Positions 51,342 through 60,337 of a DNA stretch of 64,000 bases are shown piece after piece (the first letter of the stretch is position 1; each line of letters opens with the position of its first letter). The translations under genes and the position numbers were made by a program. This stretch comes from Candidatus Enterococcus leclercqii (lineage in GTDB: Bacteria; Bacillota; Bacilli; Lactobacillales; Enterococcaceae), in contig NZ_MAEH01000017.1 of NCBI RefSeq assembly GCF_009933135.1, positions 186,001 to 250,000 of the forward strand. Reading direction: 5' to 3'. The notes beneath the pieces are model-generated. The model saw only the letters and a list, made by a program, of their open reading frames with translations. It was not told the DNA's origin and did no database searches.

Positions 51342-51443
51342 GTGACTGATGAAATTTTGGATAAAAATAGCGATTTTTGGGCAGACTTCCCCATTTTTAT
51401 GGAAATCATGTGTCATTTGTCGACACTCATACAAAAATGCTAA
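51342..51443 (+). CDS. Tiny ORF, possibly remnant of a divergent regulator
   Basis: 33 residues, GTG start, VTDEILDKNSDFWADFPIF then MEIMCHLSTLIQKC. GGAGG with a good five-base spacing is present, so translation is plausible. It lies divergent from the MFS gene next to operator-like repeats, where a regulator such as MarR would be expected; the acidic start resembles such an N-terminus but nothing more can be read. It may be a truncated gene or a short peptide. The rest, 51444-51968, is AT-rich with no further ORF support and should hold the pcsB-like promoter. Confidence 0.35.
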   Translation: MTDEILDKNSDFWADFPIFMEIMCHLSTLIQKC

Positions 51444-51968
51444 TTGAAATCTGTTATTGTTTGGGCATAGAGTTATCGCTGCCATCTAGTCATCACCACC
51501 TTTTTCAGCTGTTGTTTCAGATGCTTTCTTGCTTTTTAGTATACCATGAAGGCCAAGTTAGCTGATAGAAATTGCTGAAAAATCCGTATAAAAAAGCGCT
51601 ATAAATGAATAAAAAAAACAGGGTTATCCGCAGTCAAGTTCTCCAAAATTTTGAACTTGTAATGAAATAGCAACATTAAACCAGAAGATTCTCCAACAAA
51701 ACAGATAACGCTTTCTTCATAGAAATGTTGATAAAAACCAATGGATTTTATCTTTTACTATCCTAAAAAGGAGTATTTATAGAAATTTCATAGTCTTTTT
51801 GAAGAAAAATATAACGTTGGAAATGAAATATATCTGTAACATTACTAATATCTGATTGATACATCTAAATGTTAGAATTTGGACTGTAGCAAGAATAGCT
51901 ACCTAAAAATCGAATTTAATCACTTTAAGTATAAATTAGAAAAGAAACAGTCGGAGGAGAACAATCAA

Positions 51969-53285
51969 TTGAAAAAGAGAGCACTCGCAGCATTATTGGT
52001 AAGTACATTGACCTTGGCTACTGCACCAGTCACTGTTTTCGCTGATACGTTCGACCAACAAATTCAAGAAAAAAATGACAAGATCGCTGACCTGCAAAAC
52101 CAACAGGCTGGCGCACAATCGCAAATCGAAACAGCTGAAGCAGAAGTTGCAGCAGTCAATGGTAAGATCCAAGATTTGGAAGCAAAACAAACCAAATTGA
52201 CGGATGAAACACTGAAATTGCAAGACGAAATTGCACAGTTGAAGCTGCGTATCGCAAAACGCCAAGAAAAGATCAACAAACAGGCGCGGGATACACAAGT
52301 TAACGGCTCTGCTACGACCTACTTGGACGCTGTTTTGGGTTCTAGCTCAATTACAGACATGGTGAATCGGGTTCAAGCAATGTCTACTTTGGTGAATGCC
52401 AACCAAGATTTGTTGAAACAACAGCAAGCAGACAAAGAAGCTGTAGAATCCAACGTGAAAGAAAATGAAGCAAAGATCAAAGAATTGAATGAAAGCCAAA
52501 CTGAATTGGCTGAACAAAAGAAAGACATCGCCAACAAACAGGCTGAACTGGAAGTTTTGAAAGCAACTTTGGCAGCCGAAGAAGCTAAAACAGAACAAGA
52601 TAAGAAGACGTTGCAAAAGAAAAAAGCTGAGGCTGAAGCAGAAGCAGCACGGATCAAAGCTGAGCAGGAAAAAGCTGAAAAAGCCCGTAAAGCAGAAGCA
52701 GCACGTCAACAAAAATTAGCCGCTCAAGCAGCAGCTGAAGCAAAAGAACAAGAAAAACAAGCACAAGAAAGCAAACCGGTTCAAGAAACACCGAAAGCAC
52801 CGGAAGCTTCTACTGAACCAGAAGACAACAACAATACCGGCAGCTCTGAAACACCAGAACCGACGCCAACACCAGATCCAGAACCGACGCCAGATCCAGA
52901 ACCGGAAGTACCGAAACCTGGTGATGGAAATGGGATTGACCACTCCGGATCAGGCAACATGTACCCTTGGGGCCAATGTACCTACTATGTAAAAATGGTA
53001 GCACCTTGGGTTGGCACTTATTGGGGCAATGGCGCTGACTGGGCATATTCCGCATCAGCTGATGGTTACCGTGTCGATGGCACACCAGAAGTTGGTTCAG
53101 TTGTCGTATTTGCAGCTGGCCAACATGGTTTCAGCGCACAATATGGTCACGTAGGTTATGTAGAATCCGTTAACGGTGACGGCACTTTCACCTTCTCACA
53201 AGGTGGGATGGGCTTTGCTAGTCCAACTGGTCCTAACTATCAAACATTGAGCGCATCAGGTTTGCGATTTATCCACCGTTACTAA
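51969..53285 (+). CDS. Secreted PcsB/SalB-like CHAP peptidoglycan hydrolase
   Basis: 438 residues: Sec signal peptide (about 1-27, cleavage after VFA in APVTVFADTF), a long coiled coil (about 28-260, Gln/Glu/Lys/Ala-rich), a Pro/Glu/Thr linker with repeated PEPTPDP units (about 295-335), and a C-terminal CHAP domain. In CHAP the catalytic Cys lies in YPWGQCTYYVK and the His in YGHVGYVESV. Such proteins split septal peptidoglycan with FtsEX. TTG start at 51969, seven bases past CGGAGGAG. Trailer module D follows. Confidence 0.9.
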   Translation: MKKRALAALLVSTLTLATAPVTVFADTFDQQIQEKNDKIADLQNQQAGAQSQIETAEAEVAAVNGKIQDLEAKQTKLTDETLKLQDEIAQLKLRIAKRQEKINKQARDTQVNGSATTYLDAVLGSSSITDMVNRVQAMSTLVNANQDLLKQQQADKEAVESNVKENEAKIKELNESQTELAEQKKDIANKQAELEVLKATLAAEEAKTEQDKKTLQKKKAEAEAEAARIKAEQEKAEKARKAEAARQQKLAAQAAAEAKEQEKQAQESKPVQETPKAPEASTEPEDNNNTGSSETPEPTPTPDPEPTPDPEPEVPKPGDGNGIDHSGSGNMYPWGQCTYYVKMVAPWVGTYWGNGADWAYSASADGYRVDGTPEVGSVVVFAAGQHGFSAQYGHVGYVESVNGDGTFTFSQGGMGFASPTGPNYQTLSASGLRFIHRY

Positions 53286-53309
53286 GAAAATCAGCTAATT
53301 GATAGGCCT

Positions 53310-53416
53310 GTGACAATAGTTGAGTCACTGTCCTACGAACCGAACAATACCAAACGTAAGACGCAAGCAAAAGCCGACAATCTTCCATTAAAATCATTGG
53401 AAGATTGTCGGCTTTT
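53310..53416 (+). repeat. 3'-trailer module D, after the pcsB-like gene
   Basis: Starts 24 bases past the stop, in sense: perfect mini hairpin GTGAC (53310-53314) / GTCAC (53324-53328), box at 53350-53373 (CCAAACGTAAG, ACG, CAAGCAAAAG), then terminator stem GCCGACAATCTTCCA / TGGAAGATTGTCGGC and TTTT. Clearest copy of the family. Confidence 0.75.
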
Positions 53417-53726
53417 CATTGCTAAAAATTTCAAAGGCTGACTAACCTTGATTTCATCAAGCCAAGTCAGCCTAATTCACTTTTTCTCCTGACACGTATG
53501 GTAATGTTCTCTCTTCGGACTAAGACATCAAGAGGGTCACAATTTTTCCTCATCCGTATACTTTTTACTAATTGTGGTTAAATAGCCGCTGTTTAGTACT
53601 TGGAATTCACTTAAGTCACCTCCCCTTTTTTGTGAGGCGACTCCTTTTGTAAGGCGGTAGCGTTTACTGGCTTTTAAAGGATAGTCTTGGTACATTTAGG
53701 GTATCAAGACGAAATGAGGGATTTTT
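53417..53726. other. Gene-free stretch with a strong hairpin
   Basis: No gene. A long hairpin with arms GGCTGACT / AGTCAGCC and inner CTTGAT / ATCAAG occupies 53436-53472 without a T-run, and a weaker AGTC.CCTC / GAGG.GACT hairpin lies near 53614-53642. The promoter of the next gene should be within. Confidence 0.5.
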
Positions 53727-54017
53727 ATGGAAATATTCGGTAATCAGGCAGCTTTTCTAGAAGATTACCGTCGGATCGTCAAAGGGGCTGCCCAACGATC
53801 AGATGAGGAAATTATTGCAGAGGCCAACAAGATTCTACCTACAGCCGCTAACTTTCAATTGATTGCTGAAGCGGACCAGACGACCTTTGGAGAAAGAATT
53901 TGTTTTCCGTTCAAACAGGAAATCTGTTCAACCGATACGGATGGGACTGTGACCAGCCGTTTTGTTTACATCGGCTCGCCATTTCAGTTGGATGCGAAAT
54001 TTGATGAACAGCAATAA
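53727..54017 (+). CDS. Hypothetical protein, 96 residues
   Basis: Acidic soluble protein with no signal or membrane segment. Starts EIFGNQAAFLEDYRRIVKGA after Met; a two-helix N-terminal half followed by a probable beta-rich half (TTFGERICFPFKQEICSTD). GAGGG is seven bases before the ATG and a good terminator follows, so it is probably a real, separately transcribed gene. I do not recognise the family, and the neighbours give no clue to function. Confidence 0.6.
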   Translation: MEIFGNQAAFLEDYRRIVKGAAQRSDEEIIAEANKILPTAANFQLIAEADQTTFGERICFPFKQEICSTDTDGTVTSRFVYIGSPFQLDAKFDEQQ

Positions 54018-54083
54018 GCAACCGGCAAAAATCAGCTACTTGGCTGCTTAAGTGTGGTACCTGTGGCAAATCTCTTTAAGAAG

Positions 54084-54118
54084 AAACTTTCGGATGTCCC
54101 TATGTCCGAAAGTTTTTT
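54084..54118 (+). terminator. Terminator after the 96-residue gene
   Basis: AAACTTTCGGA / TCCGAAAGTTT with six T, 66 bases past the stop. Confidence 0.85.
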
Positions 54119-54285
54119 GCGTTGAGGAAAATTGTTTCTCAGGCTGAGGCTATCAAAACAGAAAAAAGCTGCGCTGCCAGTTGGTCATTTTCTAGTTGCT
54201 TCTTGATAAAACCTGACTTTCCCTGTCAGGTTTTCCACGCTATACTAAAGAAAAGTGGACATTACGGGATAAAGGGAGTGGGGCA

Positions 54286-55257
54286 ATGACAAACAGTCGA
54301 TTGCTGCAGCTATTGTTGCAGTTGTTGAATCAAGGCAAGGCAACGGCGCCGGAGCTGGCGGAAAAATTCGAAGTGTCAGTCCGCACCATTTACCGAGATG
54401 TAGATGCTTTGAGTGCTGCGGGAGTTCCAATTTATACAACTCCGGGAAAAGGCGGCGGGATCTTCTTGCAAGAAGGCTATGTTTTGGATCGTACCCTGAT
54501 GACGGCAAGTGAACAAAAACGAATCTTGATGGCTTTGCAAAGTTTGCAGGCGGTGGATGCTGGAGAAGGTTCAGCTGAGTTATTGAATAAATTAGGGGCA
54601 TTGTTTCAAAAGGCCGGCGGGGGACGTCGCTGGATGCGGGTCGATTTTTCTGATTGGACTGGGCAACGTTCTGCTTTGTTTTCACAACTGCAAGAGGCGA
54701 TTTTGACACAACGGAAAGTGACCTTCACTTATCTGAGCTATAAAGGGACCTTTGTTGATCGTGAAGTAGAGCCGTTGCAGCTAGTGTTCAAAAGTCATGA
54801 GTGGTACTTGTGGGCTTTTTGCAATTTGCGTCAGGACTTTCGTCTCTTCAAATTAACACGGATGCAGGCAGTCAACGTAACTCAAGAAACATTTGAACGC
54901 GTCTGGCAAGAAGTGGACTTTGAAGATAAAGGATTACAGCCAAAAGAACAGCACGCATTAGTCAAGCTGAAATTAGTGTTTGAAGCAAGGCTAGCATATC
55001 GGGTCTATGAAAGCTTTTCTGATGTACGCAAGCTGGCAGATGGCCGCTTTTTTGTAACCTGCTGGTTGCCGGATAATGTCACGACCTATGATTTTATTTT
55101 GTCTTTTGGCGATCAGGGGGAAGTGGTGGCACCAGCAAGTTTTCGTGAGGCAATGAGACAGCGAATAGCGAAGCTTAACCAAAAATATAGCCTGCCTGTT
55201 GATGAAGCAATCTGCAGGGAGAAAATCACAAAGGAGGAGCTCACGGATGAAACATGA
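54286..55257 (+). CDS. YafY-type HTH-WYL transcriptional regulator
   Basis: 323 residues: N-terminal HTH_11 domain (about 4-60; TAPELAEKFEVSVRTIYRD is the helix-turn-helix) and a WYL domain (about 140-310, with SHEWYLWAFCNLRQDFRLFKL, position guide). WYL domains bind ligands, including nucleic acid or second messengers in some families; here the ligand is unknown. GGGAGTGGGG precedes the ATG. Its last 11 bases overlap the GyrI-like gene, so the pair is co-translated. Confidence 0.88.
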   Translation: MTNSRLLQLLLQLLNQGKATAPELAEKFEVSVRTIYRDVDALSAAGVPIYTTPGKGGGIFLQEGYVLDRTLMTASEQKRILMALQSLQAVDAGEGSAELLNKLGALFQKAGGGRRWMRVDFSDWTGQRSALFSQLQEAILTQRKVTFTYLSYKGTFVDREVEPLQLVFKSHEWYLWAFCNLRQDFRLFKLTRMQAVNVTQETFERVWQEVDFEDKGLQPKEQHALVKLKLVFEARLAYRVYESFSDVRKLADGRFFVTCWLPDNVTTYDFILSFGDQGEVVAPASFREAMRQRIAKLNQKYSLPVDEAICREKITKEELTDET

Positions 55258-55888
55258 GTGGAAAAAGACGGAAAAAAATTATTACCTGCCTGGCCGTAAA
55301 CCGGCGCTGATTACCCTGCCTAAGCAGCAGTTTATCATGATCAGCGGTACCGGCGATCCCAACAAGGAAGATTTCAGCGAGCGGGTGGGCATCTTGTATT
55401 CATTGGCTTATCCGCTAAAAATGGGTTACAAGAAGCGCTGTCTGAATGATCCAGAGGCAGCTGGTGCAGTTGGATATACGGACTTTACCGTCTATCCGCT
55501 GGAAGGTGTTTGGAGTACCTCTGATCCAGAAGATCCTTTGAATAAAGACAAGTTTGTCTACCAAATCATGATCCGCCAACCGGCAGTGATTACAGCCGAG
55601 GACTTTGCCGAAACACTGGCAATGGTTAAAGAAAAGAAACCTCAGCCACTGCTGGAAGAGGTAACCTTTGAAGAAGTAGAAGAAGGTCTTTGTGTTCAAA
55701 TGCTGCATCAAGGAGCCTTTGACGAAGAGCCTGCCAGTTTTGAAAAAATGCAGGCTTTCGCAACTGCGGAACAAGTGACACGGGTAGGCTGGCAGCATCG
55801 GGAAATTTATCTTTCGGATCCTCGTAGAACAGCACCAGAAAACAGTCGCACAGTTCTGCGCTTTCAGGTGAAAAAAGCAGCGGTCTGA
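55247..55888 (+). CDS. GyrI-like small-molecule-binding domain protein
   Basis: 213 residues matching the GyrI-like/SHOCT-free cytosolic family: PALITLPKQQFIMISGTGDP near residue 18 (position guide), VGILYSLAYPLKMGYKK, EGVWSTSDP and a C-terminal WQHREIYLSDPRR segment. Related domains bind amphipathic drugs or, in E. coli SbmC, protect gyrase. The start at 55247 lies inside the WYL regulator gene with AAAGGAGGAG upstream; an earlier frame at 55199 is rejected. It probably works with, or is controlled by, that regulator. Confidence 0.85.
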   Translation: MKHEWKKTEKNYYLPGRKPALITLPKQQFIMISGTGDPNKEDFSERVGILYSLAYPLKMGYKKRCLNDPEAAGAVGYTDFTVYPLEGVWSTSDPEDPLNKDKFVYQIMIRQPAVITAEDFAETLAMVKEKKPQPLLEEVTFEEVEEGLCVQMLHQGAFDEEPASFEKMQAFATAEQVTRVGWQHREIYLSDPRRTAPENSRTVLRFQVKKAAV

Positions 55889-56173
55889 TTTAAAAAGTGC
55901 ATTAGACCAGAGCAATCAGTCAGCACTGGCAGCGGTTTGGTGATAAGCTGAAAGAATCTTGAAAATACTTTTAAAGAAGTCCGTTAATCCTTGGTGATTG
56001 GGGGGCTTTTTTTGGTGAAACCTCAAGGACATTTTTCTAATGATCCATTAAATCCCCCGGACAAACCATTGCACAAACCGCCGTTTTGCGTTAAAGTAGT
56101 GGTTGTGAAACATTTTTGTGAAACACTCTAAATGCGGCGGGTTATACCGCTTTTTGAATGAAAGGAATACACT
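55889..56173. other. Gap with two parS half-site direct repeats
   Basis: No gene. TTGTGAAACA occurs at 56103-56112 and 56116-56125 as a direct repeat; GTGAAACA is half a parS site. The promoter of rsmG is expected here. Confidence 0.35.
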
Positions 56174-56890
56174 ATGCTGCCTGAAGAATTCCGATTGCGG
56201 CTGGAAGCTGACGGAATCCAACTGGATGACCGACAGATGGCCCAGTTTGCTGATTATTTCCGCTTGTTGGTGGAATGGAACGAGAAGATGAATTTGACTG
56301 CCATCACAGAAGAAAAAGAAGTGTATTTGAAGCACTTTTATGATTCCGTGATGTTGGCATTGGCAGTTCGGCTAGATCCGACTGCATCTATTTGTGATGT
56401 GGGAGCTGGCGCGGGCTTTCCCAGTATTCCCTTGAAGATCGTTTTCCCAGAGCTGCAGGTGACTATCGTAGATTCCCTGAACAAACGGATCACGTTCTTG
56501 ACGCATTTGGCGGAGACCTTGGGACTGACAGGTGTCCGTTTGTATCATGATCGAGCAGAGACTTTTGGACAAAACAAAGCCTTTCGTGAGAGCTTTGACT
56601 ATGTGACTGCGCGGGCCGTGGCTCGCTTGAATGTCCTGGCAGAGCTGTGCCTACCATTGGTGAAAAAAGACGGGTTCTTCTTTGCCTTGAAGGCTGCCAA
56701 AAGTGACGAGGAGCTGGCAGAAGCGAAGCCGGCAATCGCTGCAATGGGCGGAAAGTTCATGGAAGAGATCGCCATGTCCCTACCTGTGGGCGGTGACGAG
56801 CGGCATTTTCTGGTCATCCAAAAGAAAAAAGAAACACCGAAAAAATATCCCCGCAAACCGGGCTTGCCTAACAAACAGCCCATCAAGTAA
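56174..56890 (+). CDS. rsmG: 16S rRNA (guanine527-N7)-methyltransferase
   Basis: 238-residue SAM-dependent enzyme that methylates G527 of 16S rRNA; its loss gives low-level streptomycin resistance. SAM-binding motif is [16 protein letters not shown] (about residue 75), followed by [11 protein letters not shown] and VTARAVARL. The basic C-terminal tail ([14 protein letters not shown]) is typical. AAAGGAA precedes the ATG. It lies upstream of parAB as in most Firmicutes; no noc gene lies between. Confidence 0.95.
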   Translation: MLPEEFRLRLEADGIQLDDRQMAQFADYFRLLVEWNEKMNLTAITEEKEVYLKHFYDSVMLALAVRLDPTASICDVGAGAGFPSIPLKIVFPELQVTIVDSLNKRITFLTHLAETLGLTGVRLYHDRAETFGQNKAFRESFDYVTARAVARLNVLAELCLPLVKKDGFFFALKAAKSDEELAEAKPAIAAMGGKFMEEIAMSLPVGGDERHFLVIQKKKETPKKYPRKPGLPNKQPIK

Positions 56891-57016
56891 GTTCAGCCGA
56901 CAGCTTCCTAAGTAGCAGACTGTCGTCAATAAAAGCGTTGAGGCAGCTCAACTAGCGCCTTTGACTAGTCGAGCTGACCCAAGAAGAATCATAAACTAGA
57001 GGAGGATCCCTGCTTT

Positions 57017-57781
57017 ATGGCACGAATCATATCTGTGGCAAACCAAAAAGGCGGCGTAGGAAAGACAACCACAACGGTTAATCTCGGCGCCTGCTTGGCA
57101 TTTGAAGGAAAAAAAGTCCTACTGGTAGACATCGATGCTCAAGGCAATGCCACCAGTGGTGTAGGTGTCCGCAAGCCGGATGTCAAAAAGGATATTTACG
57201 ATGTATTGGTCAATGAAGAACCGATTGCTGAGGCGATTTTGCCCAGCAGTCGTGAAGGACTGGATATCGTACCGGCGACGATTCAGTTGGCAGGTGCCGA
57301 AATCGAATTGACGTCTATGATGGCGCGGGAATCTCGTTTGAAGTCCGCATTGGAAGAAATTCGTGATCGCTATGACTATATTTTGATCGACTGTCCGCCT
57401 TCTTTGGGGCATTTGACCATCAATGCATTTACTGCCAGCGACTCGATTTTGATTCCAGTTCAATGCGAGTATTATGCATTGGAAGGCTTGAGTCAGTTGC
57501 TGAATACTGTGCGCTTGGTGCAAAAACATTTCAATCCAGAACTGAAGATCGAAGGCGTACTCTTGACCATGTACGATGCCCGTACAAATCTGGGGGCGGA
57601 AGTAGTGGAAGAAGTCCGTCGTTATTTCCAAGAAAAAGTCTATGATACCATCATTCCCCGCAATGTCCGGTTGTCAGAAGCGCCAAGCCACGGCTTGTCC
57701 ATTATCGACTATGATCCGGAATCCAAAGGTGCGAAGATGTATTTGGCACTGGCAAAGGAAGTGTTAGTCCGTGAAAAATAA
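57017..57781 (+). CDS. parA: Chromosome partitioning ATPase ParA (Soj)
   Basis: 254-residue Walker-type ATPase. Deviant Walker A KGGVGKTTTTVNLG at residue 11, Walker B VLLVDIDAQGN, and the DCPPSLG switch. It binds DNA nonspecifically as an ATP dimer, is stimulated by ParB, and in B. subtilis also controls DnaA. AGGAGG is 10 bases before the ATG. The leader has a hairpin CAGCTC.ACTAG / CTAGT.GAGCTG (56944-56976). It overlaps parB by 11 bases. Confidence 0.96.
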   Translation: MARIISVANQKGGVGKTTTTVNLGACLAFEGKKVLLVDIDAQGNATSGVGVRKPDVKKDIYDVLVNEEPIAEAILPSSREGLDIVPATIQLAGAEIELTSMMARESRLKSALEEIRDRYDYILIDCPPSLGHLTINAFTASDSILIPVQCEYYALEGLSQLLNTVRLVQKHFNPELKIEGVLLTMYDARTNLGAEVVEEVRRYFQEKVYDTIIPRNVRLSEAPSHGLSIIDYDPESKGAKMYLALAKEVLVREK

Positions 57782-58658
57782 AGGAAAAGGGTTAGGCCGA
57801 GGAATCGATGCACTTTTTCAAGATTTCAAAGATTTGGAAGAAGTCGACGTGAAGACGGAAACAGTGGTGGATATTCCCCTCAGCGAATTGCGACCAAATC
57901 CCTATCAACCCCGTAAGACTTTCGATGAAGCCTCACTGCAGGAGTTGGCGACATCGATTGCGCAATCTGGTGTTTTTCAGCCGATTATTGTCCGCAAGTC
58001 AGCGGTAAAAGGGTATGAAATCATTGCCGGCGAGCGGCGTTTCCGAGCGTCAAAACTTGCAGATAAGGAAACAATCCCCGCAATTATTCGCGAGTTTGAT
58101 GAAGAGTCCATGATGCAGATTGCTGTTTTGGAAAATCTGCAGCGGGAAGATTTGTCCCCGTTGGAAGAAGCAGAAGCCTACGAAATGCTCATGAAGAACC
58201 TGGAATTGACCCAAGCACAAGTCGCCGAGCGCTTGGGTAAAAGCCGTCCTTACATCGCCAATTATCTGCGGTTATTGACACTGCCGAAGCTGGTAAAGGA
58301 AATGCTGCAAGATGAACGACTTTCTATGGGACAGGCCCGCACCTTGCTTGGTTTGAAGGACAAAAACCAGATCTTGAAACTGGCCAATCGCTGTGTGAAA
58401 GAAAACTTGACTGTGCGCCAACTCGAGCAGCTGGTGTCAGCGATGAACAACAAGAAAGAAGTTAAAAAGACTCCCCGCATTGTGAAGGAAAAACCCTATT
58501 ACTTGCGAGAAGGGGAAGAACGTCTGATGGACAAATTCGGCACCAATGTCGAAATCTTGGAGAAAGACGGCAAGGGCAAGATTGAAATCGAGTATTTGTC
58601 TCAAGGGGATTTGACCCGTATTTTGGATATTTTGGATATTCAGTTTGACGAAGCTTAG
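57771..58658 (+). CDS. parB: Chromosome partitioning protein ParB (Spo0J)
   Basis: 295-residue CTP-dependent DNA clamp that loads at parS. N-terminal ParA-activating tail GKGLGRGIDALF, the CTP-binding region with the arginine patch GERRFRASK and ENLQREDLSPLEEA, the helix-turn-helix region TQAQVAERLGKSRPYIANY, and a C-terminal dimer domain. GTG start. Its targets in this window are the two perfect parS sites at 28748 and 29691 and weaker sites at 4935 and 49879. Confidence 0.95.
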   Translation: MKNKGKGLGRGIDALFQDFKDLEEVDVKTETVVDIPLSELRPNPYQPRKTFDEASLQELATSIAQSGVFQPIIVRKSAVKGYEIIAGERRFRASKLADKETIPAIIREFDEESMMQIAVLENLQREDLSPLEEAEAYEMLMKNLELTQAQVAERLGKSRPYIANYLRLLTLPKLVKEMLQDERLSMGQARTLLGLKDKNQILKLANRCVKENLTVRQLEQLVSAMNNKKEVKKTPRIVKEKPYYLREGEERLMDKFGTNVEILEKDGKGKIEIEYLSQGDLTRILDILDIQFDEA

Positions 58659-58759
58659 AATATTGCAAAACTGGCGGCTCCCGGGGCAGTACTGCCGGAG
58701 GAAATCGCAAATCGTATTTTCAGTAGCGGCGGTCACCAGTACAATCGGAGGGATCTATC

Positions 58760-58954
58760 ATGTATGATCTGGGAGATATCGTGGAAATGAAAAAGCCCCA
58801 TGCCTGTAAAGCCAATCGTTGGCAGATCATCCGCATGGGCGCCGACATCAAAATCAAATGCACCAATTGCGGCCACATCGTGATGTTGACCCGTCGTGAT
58901 TTTGAGAAGAAGTTAAAAAAAATTCTGGAAAAAGCTCCAACTGCTGCCGAATAA
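58760..58954 (+). CDS. DUF951 family zinc-ribbon-like protein
   Basis: 64 residues: starts YDLGDIVEMKKPHACKANRW and contains HAC and CTNC cysteines in IKCTNCGHIVML, which together could form a zinc site. DUF951 genes lie between parB and ychF throughout Firmicutes, but their function is unknown. GGAGGG precedes the ATG. The gap to ychF (58955-59112) holds a CAGCC / GGCTG hairpin with TTTT near 59044-59080. Confidence 0.88.
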   Translation: MYDLGDIVEMKKPHACKANRWQIIRMGADIKIKCTNCGHIVMLTRRDFEKKLKKILEKAPTAAE

Positions 58955-59112
58955 GCAGTGGTTGCCGTTTATTTGAATGGTAGCTGATTGCCGAGCTTTA
59001 TTAGTATTAGTCTAAGTGTTGTTTTTTCAGCTAAAGCAAAGCGACAGCCTTTTGGACCTTTTTAAAGAGGCTGCCGTGTTTTATCAATCTAAAAAGAAAG
59101 AGTGAAGTTACT

Positions 59113-60213
59113 ATGGCATTAACTGCCGGAATCGTCGGCTTACCAAACGTCGGTAAGTCTACCTTGTTTAACGCAATTACCAAAGCCGGAGCAGAAGCGG
59201 CCAATTATCCTTTTGCAACCATTGATCCAAACGTCGGAATGGTGGAAGTACCGGATTGGCGCCTGCAACGGTTGACAGAACTGGTTCAACCAAAGAAAAC
59301 AGTACCAACGACTTTTGAATTCACCGATATTGCCGGTATTGTTAAAGGTGCCAGCAAAGGAGAAGGTTTAGGAAACCAGTTTCTGAGCCATATCCGCCAA
59401 GTGGAGGCCATCTGTCATGTTGTCCGCTGTTTTGATGATGACAACATCACTCACGTAGAAGGCCGCGTTGATCCGTTGGAAGACATCGATACCATCAACT
59501 TGGAGCTGGTATTGGCAGATCTCGAGTCCATCAACAAACGATACAATCGGGTAGCTAAAGTGGCGAAGACCAAAGACAAAGAGGCAGTTGCCGAATTGGC
59601 AGTCTTGGATAAGGTTAAACCGGTCTTGGAAGAAGGCAAGTCAGCCCGCAGTATCGAGTTTTCTGATGAAGAACAAAAAATCGTCAAGAGCCTGTTCTTG
59701 TTGACGACTAAACCGGTTCTGTACGTTGCCAATGTGTCAGAAGATGAAGTTGCCGATGCTGACAACAACCACTATGTGCAAGAAGTTCGCAATTTTGCCG
59801 CTTCGGAAAATGCGGAAGTCATCGTTGTTTGCGCTCGTGCAGAAGAAGAAATTGCAGAATTGGACGACGCGGACAAAGCAGAATTCTTGGAGGCAATGGG
59901 GATTGAAGAGTCTGGTTTGGATCAATTGATTCGGGCGGCCTATGACCTGTTGGGACTGGCAACTTATTTCACTGCCGGCGTTCAAGAAGTGCGGGCGTGG
60001 ACCTTCAAAAAAGGTATCAAAGCACCCCAAGCTGCCGGTATCATCCATTCTGATTTTGAACGGGGCTTTATTCGAGCGGAAACTGTCTCTTTTGAAGACT
60101 TAGACAAATACGGAAACATGCATGCCGCCAAAGAAGCCGGGCGCGTCCGCTTGGAAGGCAAGGACTATGTCGTTCAAGATGGCGATGTCATGTTGTTCCG
60201 ATTCAACGTGTAA
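59113..60213 (+). CDS. ychF: Redox-regulated ATPase YchF
   Basis: 366-residue Obg-family P-loop protein that prefers ATP. G1 is [13 protein letters not shown]3 [19 protein letters not shown], and the altered G4 is in YVANVSEDE. The C-terminal TGS domain begins near residue 280. It binds ribosomes and is implicated in oxidative-stress response. AGAAAGAG precedes the ATG. Full length. Confidence 0.96.
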   Translation: MALTAGIVGLPNVGKSTLFNAITKAGAEAANYPFATIDPNVGMVEVPDWRLQRLTELVQPKKTVPTTFEFTDIAGIVKGASKGEGLGNQFLSHIRQVEAICHVVRCFDDDNITHVEGRVDPLEDIDTINLELVLADLESINKRYNRVAKVAKTKDKEAVAELAVLDKVKPVLEEGKSARSIEFSDEEQKIVKSLFLLTTKPVLYVANVSEDEVADADNNHYVQEVRNFAASENAEVIVVCARAEEEIAELDDADKAEFLEAMGIEESGLDQLIRAAYDLLGLATYFTAGVQEVRAWTFKKGIKAPQAAGIIHSDFERGFIRAETVSFEDLDKYGNMHAAKEAGRVRLEGKDYVVQDGDVMLFRFNV

Positions 60214-60337
60214 GCGGTCAAAAAAACTGTTTATCAGGTTGTGAATATGATAAAATGGTTTTTGGACGTAATTTTTAACTTTGTACGAAAACGGGTGTTG
60301 CACCTGTGATCGGCAATGCAATGAGGAGGAACTCTGC

